This document shows, one piece after another, positions 46,401 to 57,476 of a DNA stretch of 64,000 nt. The notes beneath the pieces are model-generated. The model did not search any database. It saw only the letters and a program-made list of their open reading frames with translations, and had not been told where the DNA came from. Each line of letters begins with the position of its first letter. The first letter of the stretch is position 1. The position numbers and the translations under genes are program-made. Source of the stretch: Antennarius striatus (Eukaryota > Chordata > Actinopteri > Lophiiformes > Antennariidae); NCBI RefSeq assembly GCF_040054535.1, contig NC_090788.1, forward strand, positions 19,405,001-19,469,000. The letters run 5' to 3'.

Positions 46401-46493
46401 GATCCCAGTTCCAGAGTCCTCTCTCTCTCTCCCGTCCGGTACATCCAGGGTTTACTCCCACGGGGGGCCCGTCTGCCTTCCTGTTGTTCAGCA
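43493..46493. other. Overlapping 3' ends of nsd1 (+) and rab24 (-)
   Basis: No further coding exon. AATAAA-type signals on the plus strand occur near 45,248 and 45,438. A dispersed fish repeat fragment (CATCCATCCATCC, then CAGCCGCTTATCCACCCTG) is at 44,049-44,160. The boundary between the two 3' untranslated regions cannot be fixed from sequence. Confidence 0.45.
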
Positions 46494-49400
46494 TCAGTTG
46501 TTATGACAACAGGAGTAGAGGTATGATTCCTTCTTCTGGTCCAGATCGACCCCCGGTTCCTCTGCTGGAATAACGAAAAACTTCAGAACAGAACTTTGTA
46601 GAAAGTTGAAGGAAACCGTCTCAGACATTCGATAACAGGAGAACGAGCCGGACGTTAAAAACCAGCTCTGAAGTGGTTTTACTTGAACCGTGTAGAAGAA
46701 CTGTTCCTGTTCCACCTGGATGGGCTTCTCCCGTCACCCCCCCATGTCTAAGGCGAAGCAAACACTCACCTGACATGAACTGTAAGGCACTGCTGCTGTA
46801 ATCTTCAGCAACCTTCTGGAACAATCCATCTGAGGAGCAGAGAACAGCAGCCGTCAACTCATCCCCAGCATTAAGGGTGCGTTCACATTCCTGATACGCA
46901 GGTCACGCTCCGCCTGTGCTCCACCAACACCAGTCTGCATCACGCTCCACCCGTCACCTCATGCTGGTCTCAGTTTACTCCACATTTTGACATCCTGTTT
47001 GTTTCATTGATTGTCTGATCAATGCACTGATTATTATAACAGTTTAAGCTGCTGCAACATTCATCTGAGACGTAGCACGAAGCTGCCTCAGGCGTTCACG
47101 CCACTGGAGACCAGCATGTTTCAATGTCGTCTTAGGTCATAAGACGACACCCCCCCCCCGTAGGATAAACATAGCAGTGAGTCCAGGTTAAAGATTTCCA
47201 GACATGACGACGACGCGACTCACCCACGTTACTTCCTGTTTTACTGGAGGTCTCATAATGCTGTGCCCCGATCTCTGAAATCAAACACAAACATTGAGGA
47301 TAGATTTAATAACGATTATCGACCAGTTAGAGGCGGGGTCATAAGAGTTATTGACCTGTCATAAAAGGCGGGGTTATAACAGTGTGCCTCACCATCAGCA
47401 AAGTCCTGAGCGTCGTGGTAGTCGACCTGACGGAGGCTCCGGTCGGCCTCCAGCAGGTCGTTCTTAGTGCCACACAGGTAGATCTTACAGTGCTGAAGGA
47501 CAAAACACAGCAGGACTAAAGTCAGCAGGGGGTAATGGAGGGCAAAAAGGGGAATGGAAGGTAAAAGAGGGCAACAGAGGGTAATGGAAAGCAAAGAATG
47601 GAGATAAACGAAGGGTAGCAGAGGGTAATGGGGGGCAGTGGAGGGCAACAAAAGGGCACAATCACCTCCATCACATATCAATAATGAGCTACTCTCTTAC
47701 TTCCTCACAGTTCTGCAGCTCCTTCACCCAGAAGCGAGCTCGCTGGAAGCTGCTGCTGTCAGTCAGATCTAGAAGATGAGAAAACAACAACGATCAGTCT
47801 CCACCGACAGAACCACGTCGTCTGCATAAGGTGTTCACCGCCACCCTGCCGTATGAAGACTCGAGGGTATTATTATTTCAGCGACGTCACACAAAGATTT
47901 GCGGAAACCCTGATTATTGGAGACACACAGCTGCTGTATGTGGAAGGTCCTGTTTAAATCCAGCCTCCAGCCGAAGCACTGATCCAAGGTGGAGAGATGA
48001 TCGTGACCTGTTCTTACCGTAGCAGACGATGGCGGCCCGGGCTCCTCGGTAGTAGATGCGACTCATGGCCTCATAGCGCTCTGATCCCGCTGTGTCCTGA
48101 ACCACCGGAGAAGACAGGAGTGAGATGGAGGACAGAAAGCCTGAGCAGCAGATGCAACATGATGAAGAACGTTTCCTGATGTAAACATATTTAACCTTAA
48201 CATGCCGATTCAGCCCACGCTGACCTGTTTTCTAACATTAAATACAATCACTGCTCATTTCTTCAATTCTTTTCTGTGTGATAAAAGCTACTTCATTTAT
48301 TATTTAACACCGACTCCAAATTCATCATGAGAGCATTTCACCACATTTCAAAGTAAAAATCTCAAAATCATACTATGCTATTGTTAGCATGAATCTCCTG
48401 AATTTAGATGTCTGACCGTGTTTCACTTTACAGTATTTTCCGCAGTATAAGACACACCTAAAAGCCTTTAATTTTCTCAAATGCCAACAGTGTGCATATA
48501 GTGGGGAAAGTACTGCAATCTCTTGAGATCTCCTTCATTTGAACCACATCCTGCTGTCTGCCCTCACAGGATGATTGAGCCGACGTGACGACTGGTTGTT
48601 GGGCCAGCATGAAGGTATGCTTTCACATCCTGTCGTACTACAGCTGGAAACCCACGCAGTCCAAACAGGGGCCACATTTCACCTGGGAGCCTGAACTCAC
48701 CCATATTCCCAGGGTGATGACTTTGTCTCCCACCTGGATCGCTTTGGCAACAAAAGCAGCACCAATAGTCTGTCAGGAGGAGAAAACAGACACGCGTGAT
48801 GAAGTGTTGTATGTTTTATTTTTGTGTCTTAAATAAGCTTATTGTGCTGTGCTAAATTATCATGAAGCTCCTGCCAGATCATTCAATTAACTTGTTTCTC
48901 ACTTGCATCTTCATTGAAAATCGGGTGTAAACTGTAGTCAAACACGAAAGAAAAAATCTTCTGCAACATTTTATAGTTTAGTTCTCAACTTTGAAATATT
49001 AAAAGCACAGAGAATAAAACCCACTGAACATCAAGCACACATCAAAATGTCTCCACAGATGATTTTTATTCAAATGAACCGCAATTTAAAATATGTAAAT
49101 AATTCATAACAGTCTGATTGTTTTACAGCGGGATGTGTATTAACCTCAAGGTGACTCAGATCTAAGGAAGTTACAGCATCCAGTCAAGAAACATTTTTTC
49201 ATTTTGGTTTTATTAATATTTTTATCATTCTATCAGTGAGACAAGACACTAAACCTATTTAACAGTAAACTGAACATGTTAAGGGACCTGAATACCATCT
49301 AAGGTCACTGCATCACTTCATATAACTTAAGATGAAAATCATCCACACACAAGACGACATCAGAAGCTCATTGAAACAGCTGAGTGAAATATTACTGGAC

Positions 49401-49637
49401 CAAAGTCAGGTTTTAAACATGTTTTAAGACGTTCTCTGATTTTAGCCATTATGACCGTGAAGGTAGATATAAAGATAAAGCCTTTCATCCAGGCTGAGGG
49501 GGGGGGGTGGTGACACTTACATTCTGGTACGGGCCGACCAGGAAGCGATGATGGACATATCTCTCCACCAGACTGGTCTTCCCCACGCTCTCCTTCCCCA
49601 GCATCACCACTTTGGCGTCCACACGAATCGCACTCAT
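46494..49637 (-). CDS. rab24: RAB24 small GTPase (8 coding exons)
   Basis: Atypical Rab GTPase linked to late autophagy. Coding exons in transcript order on the minus strand: 49637-49521, 48769-48701, 48096-48018, 47768-47701, 47492-47393, 47274-47224, 46829-46770, 46564-46494, with GT-AG sites and one frame, 204 aa (human 203). P-loop GKESVGKTS at residues 14-22, switch [15 protein letters not shown] at 63-75, GTKND at 118-122, ETSSK at 152-156, C-terminus SCCHNN. Two Rab24 hallmarks are visible: Ser at position 67 where most Rabs have the catalytic Gln, and the poor prenylation end CCH-x. Human ends CCHH; here it is one residue longer. Convergent with nsd1, its neighbour in human too. Confidence 0.97.
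48431..48525 (+). mobile_element. Truncated MITE-like element, copy 3
   Basis: CAGTATTTTCCGCAGTATAA, CACACCTAAAAGCC and TTTAATTTTCTCAAATGCC match the left part of the 27,667 copy. The right half is lost. It lies in a rab24 intron. Confidence 0.7.
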
Positions 49638-50735
49638 GGTGACAGCGTAGAGGCCCAGAGACCAGAGCAGACAATAGGGGGGGGGGGCTGCACAAAACGT
49701 TAGGCTTGCTGGGGAGAGATGGAACATAAAACAAATACTGTTACCAATGACGCTGTAACACTGAAAACTATTATTAATGTATTAAAAAAGGTGAAGTGTG
49801 TGAGTGTGTGTGTGTGTCTGTCAAAATGGAACTTTCTCTAAACTTATTTTCATTTCCTCATACTTAGTATCGTATTGCCGTTGGCTTTTTTCCACACTAT
49901 ATCGTTGAAGTTACTTCTACAATCATCGAGAAGCATCTCTTCTGAATTCTTCAACTATTTCAGATTTTAATCATGATCGTTGAAGTGAAACCAAAAATGC
50001 AGCGACTATTGTGGAAATTTCTGTCACGAAGGCAATCACAAGGAACTGTCTGAAGATTTTATTTCAATTTGATGCAGCAGAAAGTGGGTGAGAGATGCAA
50101 GTCAACGTGTAGCTGAGTTGTCTGTCTCACCAAATCATAATTCAGTGAGTGATCATTTACATTTATATAATTTGATATATATTGCATACAGATAAGTATG
50201 CAAAACAAAGGACTCCCTACAAAAGTAACAATATTTTACATATACTGTACATACGGTGGGAAAAGCACCGGAGGAAGCTTTAAGACTAATTCTGGGCAGT
50301 TTAATGAGAGATAAAAACATGACAGAAGCCACATTCGTTTATTATTTATTCTTCTTGTGGAACAGAATTGAATTCTTTCCAGTACACAACTCAAAAGAGT
50401 AGTTTGTCAGGAGCACTAAAAAAAAAAAGGTTATTATGAAACTGCGTGTTTACTATTAAATAACCCTGATATGACAAATTATTAACCACAGATTTAATTG
50501 CGTAATTTCAACATTAACAAACTAATATCTGTATTAAAGTAAATATAAAGGTGTAGAACATTAAAATCTCAGATATCGTCACCCTTTCTACCAGTTTAAC
50601 TCCAGCGGAACCACAGTGACCGTCCTGCCCGGGAACCTTCTCTAAACACCGGACCCGTTCGGACGAACCCCGCCGGGACGAACGTGACCTGCCCTGCTAA
50701 TCAAGTTCAACCACACCGAATGACTCAAAACTCAC

Positions 50736-50890
50736 CTGGAAGCTAGCTTGACTCAACAAATCTGCCTCAACATCTGATCCGGTTCAAACCAGAGCCTCTC
50801 CGGGACCGTCATTCGCTCCTACCAGGCCTGCGTCGGAGTCAAAAGGCTCGTCATCCCCGGCAGCACCGCTCCTCACCGGCCGCGGTTTAA
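50736..50890 (-). other. rab24: Probable rab24 5' non-coding exon
   Basis: On the minus strand TTCCAG|GTGAGTTTTGAG at 50,736|50,735 is a strong donor in a GC-richer region, upstream of the coding start at 49,637. A plausible partner acceptor (TTTTGTGCAG) lies near 49,690. The 5' limit is a guess. Confidence 0.45.
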
Positions 50891-52440
50891 ATACTGGAAA
50901 GCAGCAGCTAGCTAGGAACGTCACTCCCGCTGTTGCGCAATGGCTGAAATTACACGCTAACCGTCACTTTGAACAGCGTGAAGACCGAGGCGGGCATCGT
51001 TTCCTGCGGACAGGGGTTGAGTGTTTTGTGGAGCCCCTGTAGCTGGATGGAACCCGGGCTGGAGCCGATGCTGCCTTATCTGAGGAGACAAAATGTCCAT
51101 CTGAGGCTCGCTTGTTTGGGTAGGAACTAAAGAGACGTTCTGCTCGCAGAACAAGGAAGTGACCAATTCAATGCGACACTCACCGGAAGTGTGACAAAAT
51201 AAAGGAACGACGTCAGTTTTGATCTGACTCAGACGTTATAGAAGATCCTGATTCTGTGATTAGTACCGGTTATGACAGAACAGCATTTTATTTAACAGAC
51301 AGATGTTAGAAGCAGGTTTAAAAGTCAATGTAAAAAACCTGATGACTTTTTGTTCCACTTAGGCTCATGGTTGAGTTATATTTAAAATATAACTACAATT
51401 AAATCCATGCCTACAAACATATTCATAAACATCAGTCGATGTTTTGGTCATGGACGCACCGTCTAATTAATTTTTCTTCTTTTTTATCTTTTAAAATTAA
51501 AGACTAATACAGTAATAAAATCACCACAGCTATCGAATGGGTGATATGGGATTATACTATCATCACCCCCCACTGGATAATTATTCTAATTCTTCAACAG
51601 GTAATAGGTTGAAACTACAGGGCCACAGTTGATGTGAGAAAATTCCAGGGTGTGTTTCACAAAAGGATCAATGTCACCCCGCTCTAACTTTTTAAAGAAA
51701 ATATTTTGCAGGAAAAAATCTGAATGAAACTTCTTTTACCTGATTCGTCAGGCGGAACTTTTGTGGTGAGGATAAACCTTACTTCCAATCAATATTACTG
51801 AAGAAAAAAAAATCACTCCAATCAAGTGTCGCTAAGTCATCATGAAAGTGTTCAAACTTATAGTACACACTGTTCACCAAGTCAGCCTTGCTTGTAAACA
51901 GCGCATGCGCAAAGTCTGTTATTGTCAGTTTTTTTTATTTGAACCTTTATTAACAGCAACATGTAAACAACATATAAACAATTAAATCTGAAACAAAACA
52001 AAGATAAACACAATATGAATTTTAAAATTAAAATAAACAAAATTTGCTGGTTTGCTTCAGTTCTTGTAAGAAAGGCCTATCAGTTCCCTTTATGAAAAGG
52101 GAAGTTTTTTTTAATTTGTTTATTGACCTTTCTGAAGTAAGACAGTGGCGTGATTAATATTCATGTCCGGTGAAGCACATATCCCATATGTCTGCCTTAG
52201 GATGATTGCAGTACAGTTTTAAATTTGTTATTTTAACACATAAGAAAACATTAACTGTAAAAAACAACAACTGGCATCTACAATATTTTTTTTCCAGACG
52301 CATAACTCAGATTGAAAAATTATAATTAATTAGTTAATTGCAAATACGTAATACAAAAACATCCAGCCGCTGGTGTTAGTCACTTCCGGTGGGCCGGCGG
52401 CTGTGATTGGTTAGAGCTCGATCGCACGTCACGCCCATCG
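50891..52440. promoter_or_regulatory. Divergent spacer between rab24 and pgrmc1
   Basis: About 1.5 kb separates the two divergent genes. ETS-type CCGGAAGT is at about 51,184-51,191 on the rab24 side. A lone NRF-1-like palindrome GCGCATGCGC is at 51,901-51,910. Close to pgrmc1 are CACTTCCGGT (52,380-52,389) and GATTGG, a reverse CCAAT box (about 52,404-52,409). The middle is AT-rich and I see no exon. Confidence 0.5.
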
Positions 52441-52457
52441 TCCAGACACAATTCAAC

Positions 52458-54999
52458 ATGGCGGAAGCAGAAAACAGCGAGTCAACTTCTGGTGGGATTT
52501 TTCAGGAAATCTTCACGTCTCCCCTCAACCTGACGCTCCTCAGCCTCTGCCTGTTCCTCCTCTACAAAATCTTCCGTGGAGACAAACCGGCGGAGCTCGG
52601 CGAGGTGGAAAAGCCGCTCCCCAAACTGAAAAAGAGAGATTTCACCATCGCAGACCTGAAGCCCTACGATGGAGTGCAGAACCCGCGGATTCTCATGGCC
52701 GTCAACGGGAAAGTGTTCGACGTGACCAGAGGGAAGAAGTTCTACGGGCCTGGTGAGGTTAACCTGTTTCAACTGGTTTTGTCTGCCCCCCGAGGGGACA
52801 GAGTGACGTCACTGACAGCAGCTGGCGTGACATGTTTGCGTTTATTAAAGCTGAATATTTCACTGACAGGGTCGCCAGCGATGCAATTGGTGTTTTTCTT
52901 TAGCTTTTTTTTTTTTTTAAATTAAATATGATGTCATGTCTCCGTTGAATGTCCCAACTCGGATCACGTTTGATAACAGCGGCGCTGCAGCCTTGAAGCC
53001 AGAGATCGTCTATGTGACAGGCTGCGTCACGCCACAAGAAGCCTGCGCGATGCGTGAGCTCCACCGCACCGAACACAGCGGCAGTCGTCCCGGAGGCCCT
53101 CATTAAAGCCGACATTTAAAAAAACAAAGCTTTATCAATTTTGTATATGAAGTGAGATAAGAACATAATCATTCTAATGCTGACCCTTCCTCAAAGTTAG
53201 CTGTAAAGTCATCTAATGACTACCTAAACAGGGCCAGGAGGATCTTTGCTTTTTATTACCGGAGAAAATAGCAGAAAACAGCAGCAAAGTGATAATTTAT
53301 AGATATAAACAACAATAAATAAGAGAGTAGATATTCAGAAATGATGGATAATCAAGGTAATAGGTTAAATAACATCAGCTATAGTAATATACCAACTAAT
53401 AATGCTGTAAAGTAGTTTGCAATGCTAGACATCACAGCTACAGGTGATCTAATGGATGTCCTTTCTTGTTTCTACCCATCTTATCGAAACTATAATGCAA
53501 GTTTGCAGAGAAAAGTATTATTCCCTTTAAATGTTTTACAATCATTTTAATTTTGAGGATTGACACAGTCAAATATACTGATTTTACTGTACAGACCAAG
53601 ACAAAATAACACAAACACAACATTCACTGACCTGATAGAAACTGTCCATGACTGCTGTGTGGAGGTCAGCCCTACACTAAACTGGTGATGTTGTTTAGCT
53701 GAATCCTGTCACTCCACCCTCATCTGTAGTTCTCTGAAGGGATGGACTCTGCCATTTGTGTAACCTGGATACAGGCACAGAGTTAGACCTCACTGTTTTC
53801 TATCATCTCAGATGGTAACCTCTGGTATGTGTAACCTCTGGCCATCATGAGCTTATTGTCATGCAACCTTTGTTGGTGAACTGCAAACTGGTGCAAAACT
53901 CTGTTTGTTTAATTAAAGAGATTTACCTTTAGTCCACAGGCAGAGGTTCGTAATCCGACTTCAACTCATAGAACACAGAAAAAAATTCACAACTTTTCTG
54001 ATGATTGATTTGATACTTTTTCAAAAACAATGTCACTTACACACACCTGTTTAAAAATCAATGTCTGTCAGTTTATTTATATTTATAAATTATATATTTT
54101 TATATTTATATTGTTTCAACATATGGATGCGTATCTTAAAATAAGGCTAAAAGAACATGCTGTATTTGTTGTAGTATACACTTTTGGTGAAATTTACACA
54201 CATCATCAGCAATGTATTCTGGTTGAACCTAGGATACATCACTGATCATGTGTGTGAGTTGCACCAAAAGTGTATACTACACAGCTGGTTACTGTGTTCA
54301 GATAGAGAGGAGGTGTGAACACAGTAACCAGCCATGTTCGGATCTCCTCTCCAGAAAATGCTTTATAAATAAGCCTATAGATAGATCAGTTGTCAGTAGT
54401 CTTCTCTCCAGGCGTCCACCTCATGCCTGCTGTGTGTCTTTGCTGTCTTGCAGACGGGCCGTATGGAGTGTTCGCGGGAAAAGATGCATCCAGAGGTCTG
54501 GCTACATTCTGCCTGGAGAAGGACGCCCTGAAGGACGAACACGATGACCTGTCAGACCTGAACGCCATGCAGAGGGAGAGCCTTGCTGAGTGGGAGGCTC
54601 AGTTCACCTGTGAGTAGAGACGACACGAGACTCACTCCTCAAATATTTGTGTTCAGATCCCAGATTCCTCACACGCACCAGTCGCATTGCATCATGTGTT
54701 AATAATGATCACTGACAGACAGGACAGGGTTGGTGTGTGGTGAGGTTAGGGTTTGTAGTAGATTGAGATTCCTTGATAAAGAATAAAACGAGAGAAGTTG
54801 GATGTTTGTTCTAGGAAATTGCTGCTTTGTCCTTTAATCACTGCCTGAATTTGTTGACATTAAAGCTGTAATTAATCTTTCTTTGTTTTGCATTCCTGTC
54901 ACAGTTAAGTATGACTACATCGGCAAGCTCCTGAAACCCGGAGAGGAACCCACAGAATACACAGACGACGAGGAAGGAAAAGATAAAAAGGCGGACTAG
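52458..54999 (+). CDS. pgrmc1: PGRMC1, membrane-associated progesterone receptor component (3 exons)
   Basis: ER/endomembrane single-pass protein with a cytochrome-b5-like haem domain; the family partners cytochrome P450 enzymes. Exons 52458-52752, 54454-54609, 54905-54999 give 181 aa in one frame. Start: AACATGG at 52,458. Residues about 18-40 ([20 protein letters not shown]) are the membrane segment, the same words as human PGRMC1 (FTSPLNLLLLGLCIFLLYKI) and unlike PGRMC2. The b5-like domain runs from [15 protein letters not shown] to about residue 155, with GPYGVFAG carrying the haem-ligand tyrosine (Tyr102 here, Tyr113 in human). The last exon, [20 protein letters not shown], is closer to human PGRMC2 ([20 protein letters not shown]). 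Divergent from rab24. Confidence 0.96.
52925..53125. other. GC-rich islet in pgrmc1 intron 1
   Basis: About 200 bases with many CpG (AACAGCGGCGCTGCAGCC, CTGCGTCACGCC, GCCTGCGCGATGCG, CACCGCACCGAACACAGCGG) in an AT-rich intron. It could be an enhancer/CpG islet or a decayed GC-rich element. The 71-codon minus frame through it lacks a recognisable family. Confidence 0.45.
54171..54280. repeat. 110-base near-perfect palindrome
   Basis: Left arm 54,171-54,220 and right arm 54,231-54,280 are inverted copies with about 43 of 50 positions identical (first 19 perfect: GTAGTATACACTTTTGGTG), several differences being G-U compatible in RNA. The loop is about 10 bases. A TA dinucleotide lies one base inside each end, which fits a mariner-type MITE. 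Confidence 0.9.
54284..54332. repeat. Second perfect hairpin (17-base stem)
   Basis: GCTGGTTACTGTGTTCA at 54,284-54,300 and its exact inverse at 54,316-54,332 flank a 15-base loop. It starts three bases after the 110-base palindrome and lies 122 bases before pgrmc1 exon 2. Confidence 0.92.
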
Positions 55000-56190
55000 A
55001 AAATAAAAATGACCAACAGGAATGGATGAATGTCTTAATGTTATGGGTAACTGTGATGCCTGTGAGGGTTTTGAGACCAATATTATCCTGGATTTTGTAT
55101 ACTGACTCTGTTCCATTTATCTGTTCACCATCTTAGGTGTTTGGATGAAATTATCAACTATAAAAATATGAAACTATGAAATTCTCAACTGTTTAGTGTG
55201 AGTTTACATCATTTACTGTACATCAAACAAATTCCACATTTTTATGAAGCTGTTAGCGGCTGGTTATGCTGAGGGTTTGAGATTAGTCTAGAGAAGGAGA
55301 GCAGCAGTGTTCAGTTCTCCTCTCTAGTTCCTCAGATATATTTGCCTGCAAGACTATAATGGTTCACTTTATTATTTTTACTGCTGATGTGTTGCAGGTT
55401 GTAAGCATTGCTTTTTCTGAGGTTTGGCTTGGCTCACATTGAAAGAAATAAACTCAGGAAGAGGTTTCATTTAGAATTCAGTAAAAAAAATATATTAAGA
55501 ATACTGGACAGGAATACTGATTTCAAATAAAATTAGAAAGTTTTTTCATTCTGGGTCTGGTTGTCTGTTCGAATTATGGATGTGAGTAACCTTACCTACT
55601 CAACCAAACTAAAGGATACACTCTGAGAGGAAGGGGTTCACCGTTGTCATTGACCTGATGGTGAGTCACCTCTATCAGGTGTATCCTGTCTGGCTTTAAG
55701 CCATTACTCAACATTATTTAAGGTGTGAAATGCACTTTATGCTTCAATGCTTAGGGTTTGTGGTATTCACAGATTGGCTTCCTTTTTCTAAAAATCTGAT
55801 CTGCTCTTTACACTGTCTTTATTTTCCACAATCAACTTGAGATTGTACAATGTTAAAACAAATTCAGTCTTTTTAGCATATATGTACATACAAAAACCAA
55901 ACGTTCTGATTCTATTATAATTGTGAAAATATTTTGATTTAATAAAATAAAATTCAAAAACAAGACTTCAACTCTTTTGAGACTTCTAAGTGAATATGTA
56001 CAGTAATAAAGGAGGTGAGTTGTTAATGATGAGGACTTCATGAATTATACTCTCCATTACAAGCTCACATATACTGAGGCAACTGCAGAATCATCAATTT
56101 TGGATCCAGATGGGAATGCAGATCACCTCCATAAGTGAATGGCTTAGTCCTGTCAGATGCAGTAATCACCAAGGCAGTCAGAGATTGCAA
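55000..56190. other. pgrmc1 3' region and intergenic DNA
   Basis: AATAAA motifs are at about 55,002, 55,447 and 55,527; the later ones are better placed as poly(A) signals. The rest is AT-rich without exons. Confidence 0.45.
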
Positions 56191-56935
56191 CATCCCACGA
56201 CATCACATTTTTGTGCCTCTGGCTTCCTGAAAATGTTGCTTTTTGTTCTGTGGTTATATCATCAGGTTTCCGAGATGTGGCACGGTGGTGTAGTGGTTAG
56301 CACTGTCGCCTCACAGCAAGAAGGTCGTGGGTTCAAATCCAGCTGGGGACTTTTCTGTGTAGAGTTTACATGTTGTCCCCTGGTCTGCGTGGGTTCTCTC
56401 TGGGTTTTCCAGCTTCCTCTCACCTCCAAAAATATGTACCATAGGTGAATTGGTCAGCCTAAAATGCATGTGAGCGTGAATGTGGCCAGGGCTCCCTTGC
56501 AAAAGAGATCTGTAATCTCAATGGGACTCTCCTGGATAAATAAAGGTTAAATAAAAAATGTGTACCTAAAAAAGTAAAAATTGGACCGTGACCTAGTTTG
56601 TCAAGGTTGATCTAATTTTCATCCCCCTGCCTCCCAGAATATAACGCCTTTTGTTTCGTCTTTCTATCTTATCCGGTTCCTGAGATATGTGAAAAAAATG
56701 TACAAAAGTTGACATTTGACCTTGATCTAGTTTTCTCAAGGTCAACGTCATCGTCTCATTTTCATCCCTTTTGCCGTCCGAATTTTAATTTACAATTTTA
56801 ATATTTTAATTTCAATAAAAAATTAAATTAATGTGCTTTTTATTTAATCTTTCAATCTTCAACAGTTGTGAAGATATTTGATACACGGACGAACAAACGC
56901 ACCAACACTGAAAATTACAATACATCACTGCTTTG
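56190..56935 (+). repeat. Modular dispersed repeat, copy C, split by a SINE
   Basis: 56,195-56,279 and 56,558-56,935 match copy A in order (CTTCCTGAAAATGTTGCTTT, ATCAGGTTTCCGAGATGTG; then TGTACCTAAAAAAGT, GACCTAGTTTGTCAAGG, CCTCCCAGAATATAACGCC, TTGACCTTGATCTAG). The gap between is exactly the SINE insertion. Confidence 0.85.
56280..56557 (+). mobile_element. tRNA-derived SINE
   Basis: The head has A-box GGTGTAGTGGTTAGC and B-box GGTTCAAATCC (56,285-56,340), the usual RNA polymerase III promoter. The body is that of a common fish SINE (GTGGGTTCTCTCTGGG; GGTGAATTGGTCAGCC), with an AT-rich tail GGATAAATAAAGGTTAAATA. Flanked by ATGTG at 56,275-56,279 and 56,558-56,562, the target duplication. 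Confidence 0.88.
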
Positions 56936-56994
56936 CGGGATGTAATAATCAAATACTAGCGTCATAAAGCGATACAGTATTGGATCGTCTACCA

Positions 56995-57300
56995 CAAGTG
57001 TCAAACTCAAGGCCCGGGGACCAAATTTGGCCCGCCACAACATTTTATGTGGCCCTCAAGAGCATAAATATTAAGTGTCTAGAATAAATAAGTCAAAAGT
57101 GTGCTTTGACCAAAAAGTACATTTCCCACAATCCAATAATTCAGCCCATTTTAACTCTGACAAAACCATTTTGAACAACGTTAATGTCCTAACATGTGTT
57201 TGATGTTATTTTTCTTTATTCTTTGGATAGTTTGATCCTTGATTGATGGAGTTCTGTGTTTAATAACGTGACAAATTAAAATTATTTATTACAACAGAGA
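56995..57300 (+). mobile_element. hAT-like repeat fragment, copy 2
   Basis: Starts AAGTGTCAAACTCAAGGCCC, the typical end of hAT-derived dispersed repeats in vertebrates, and shares GACCAAAAAGTACATTTCCC and CAGCCCATTTTAACTCTGA with 41,925-42,260. It ends close to the cox7b promoter. Confidence 0.65.
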
Positions 57301-57386
57301 AACAAGCAAACATAATACGATTTCTATGTTTATTTCAATGTACAGCATTTCAATGTCGCTGAACTCCGTCAGTATTAGATTAAAGC

Positions 57387-57440
57387 CGCGCATGCGCACT
57401 TCGTCACTTCCGCTGTGACTACGTGCGGCAGCCATAACAG
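57387..57440 (+). promoter_or_regulatory. cox7b: cox7b proximal promoter (NRF-1 and ETS sites)
   Basis: A perfect NRF-1 consensus CGCGCATGCGCA is at 57,387-57,398, followed by the ETS/NRF-2-type CACTTCCGC at about 57,405-57,413 and a GCCAT YY1-like core near 57,431. NRF-1 and NRF-2 are the established regulators of nuclear respiratory-chain genes. The sites are 40-90 bases before the ATG. Confidence 0.8.
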
Positions 57441-57476
57441 ATTTCAAGGGTATCAAAGCGCACCAGGCAGAGCAAG

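Noticed and set aside
53000-53115. Minus-strand peptide in the GC-rich islet of pgrmc1 intron 1
   Set aside because: Only about 70 codons, no recognised motif; the CpG richness alone explains the lack of stops.
56285-56345. Possible true tRNA gene
   Set aside because: A and B boxes are present, but the body and tail continue as a SINE with target duplications and no cloverleaf-length 3' end.
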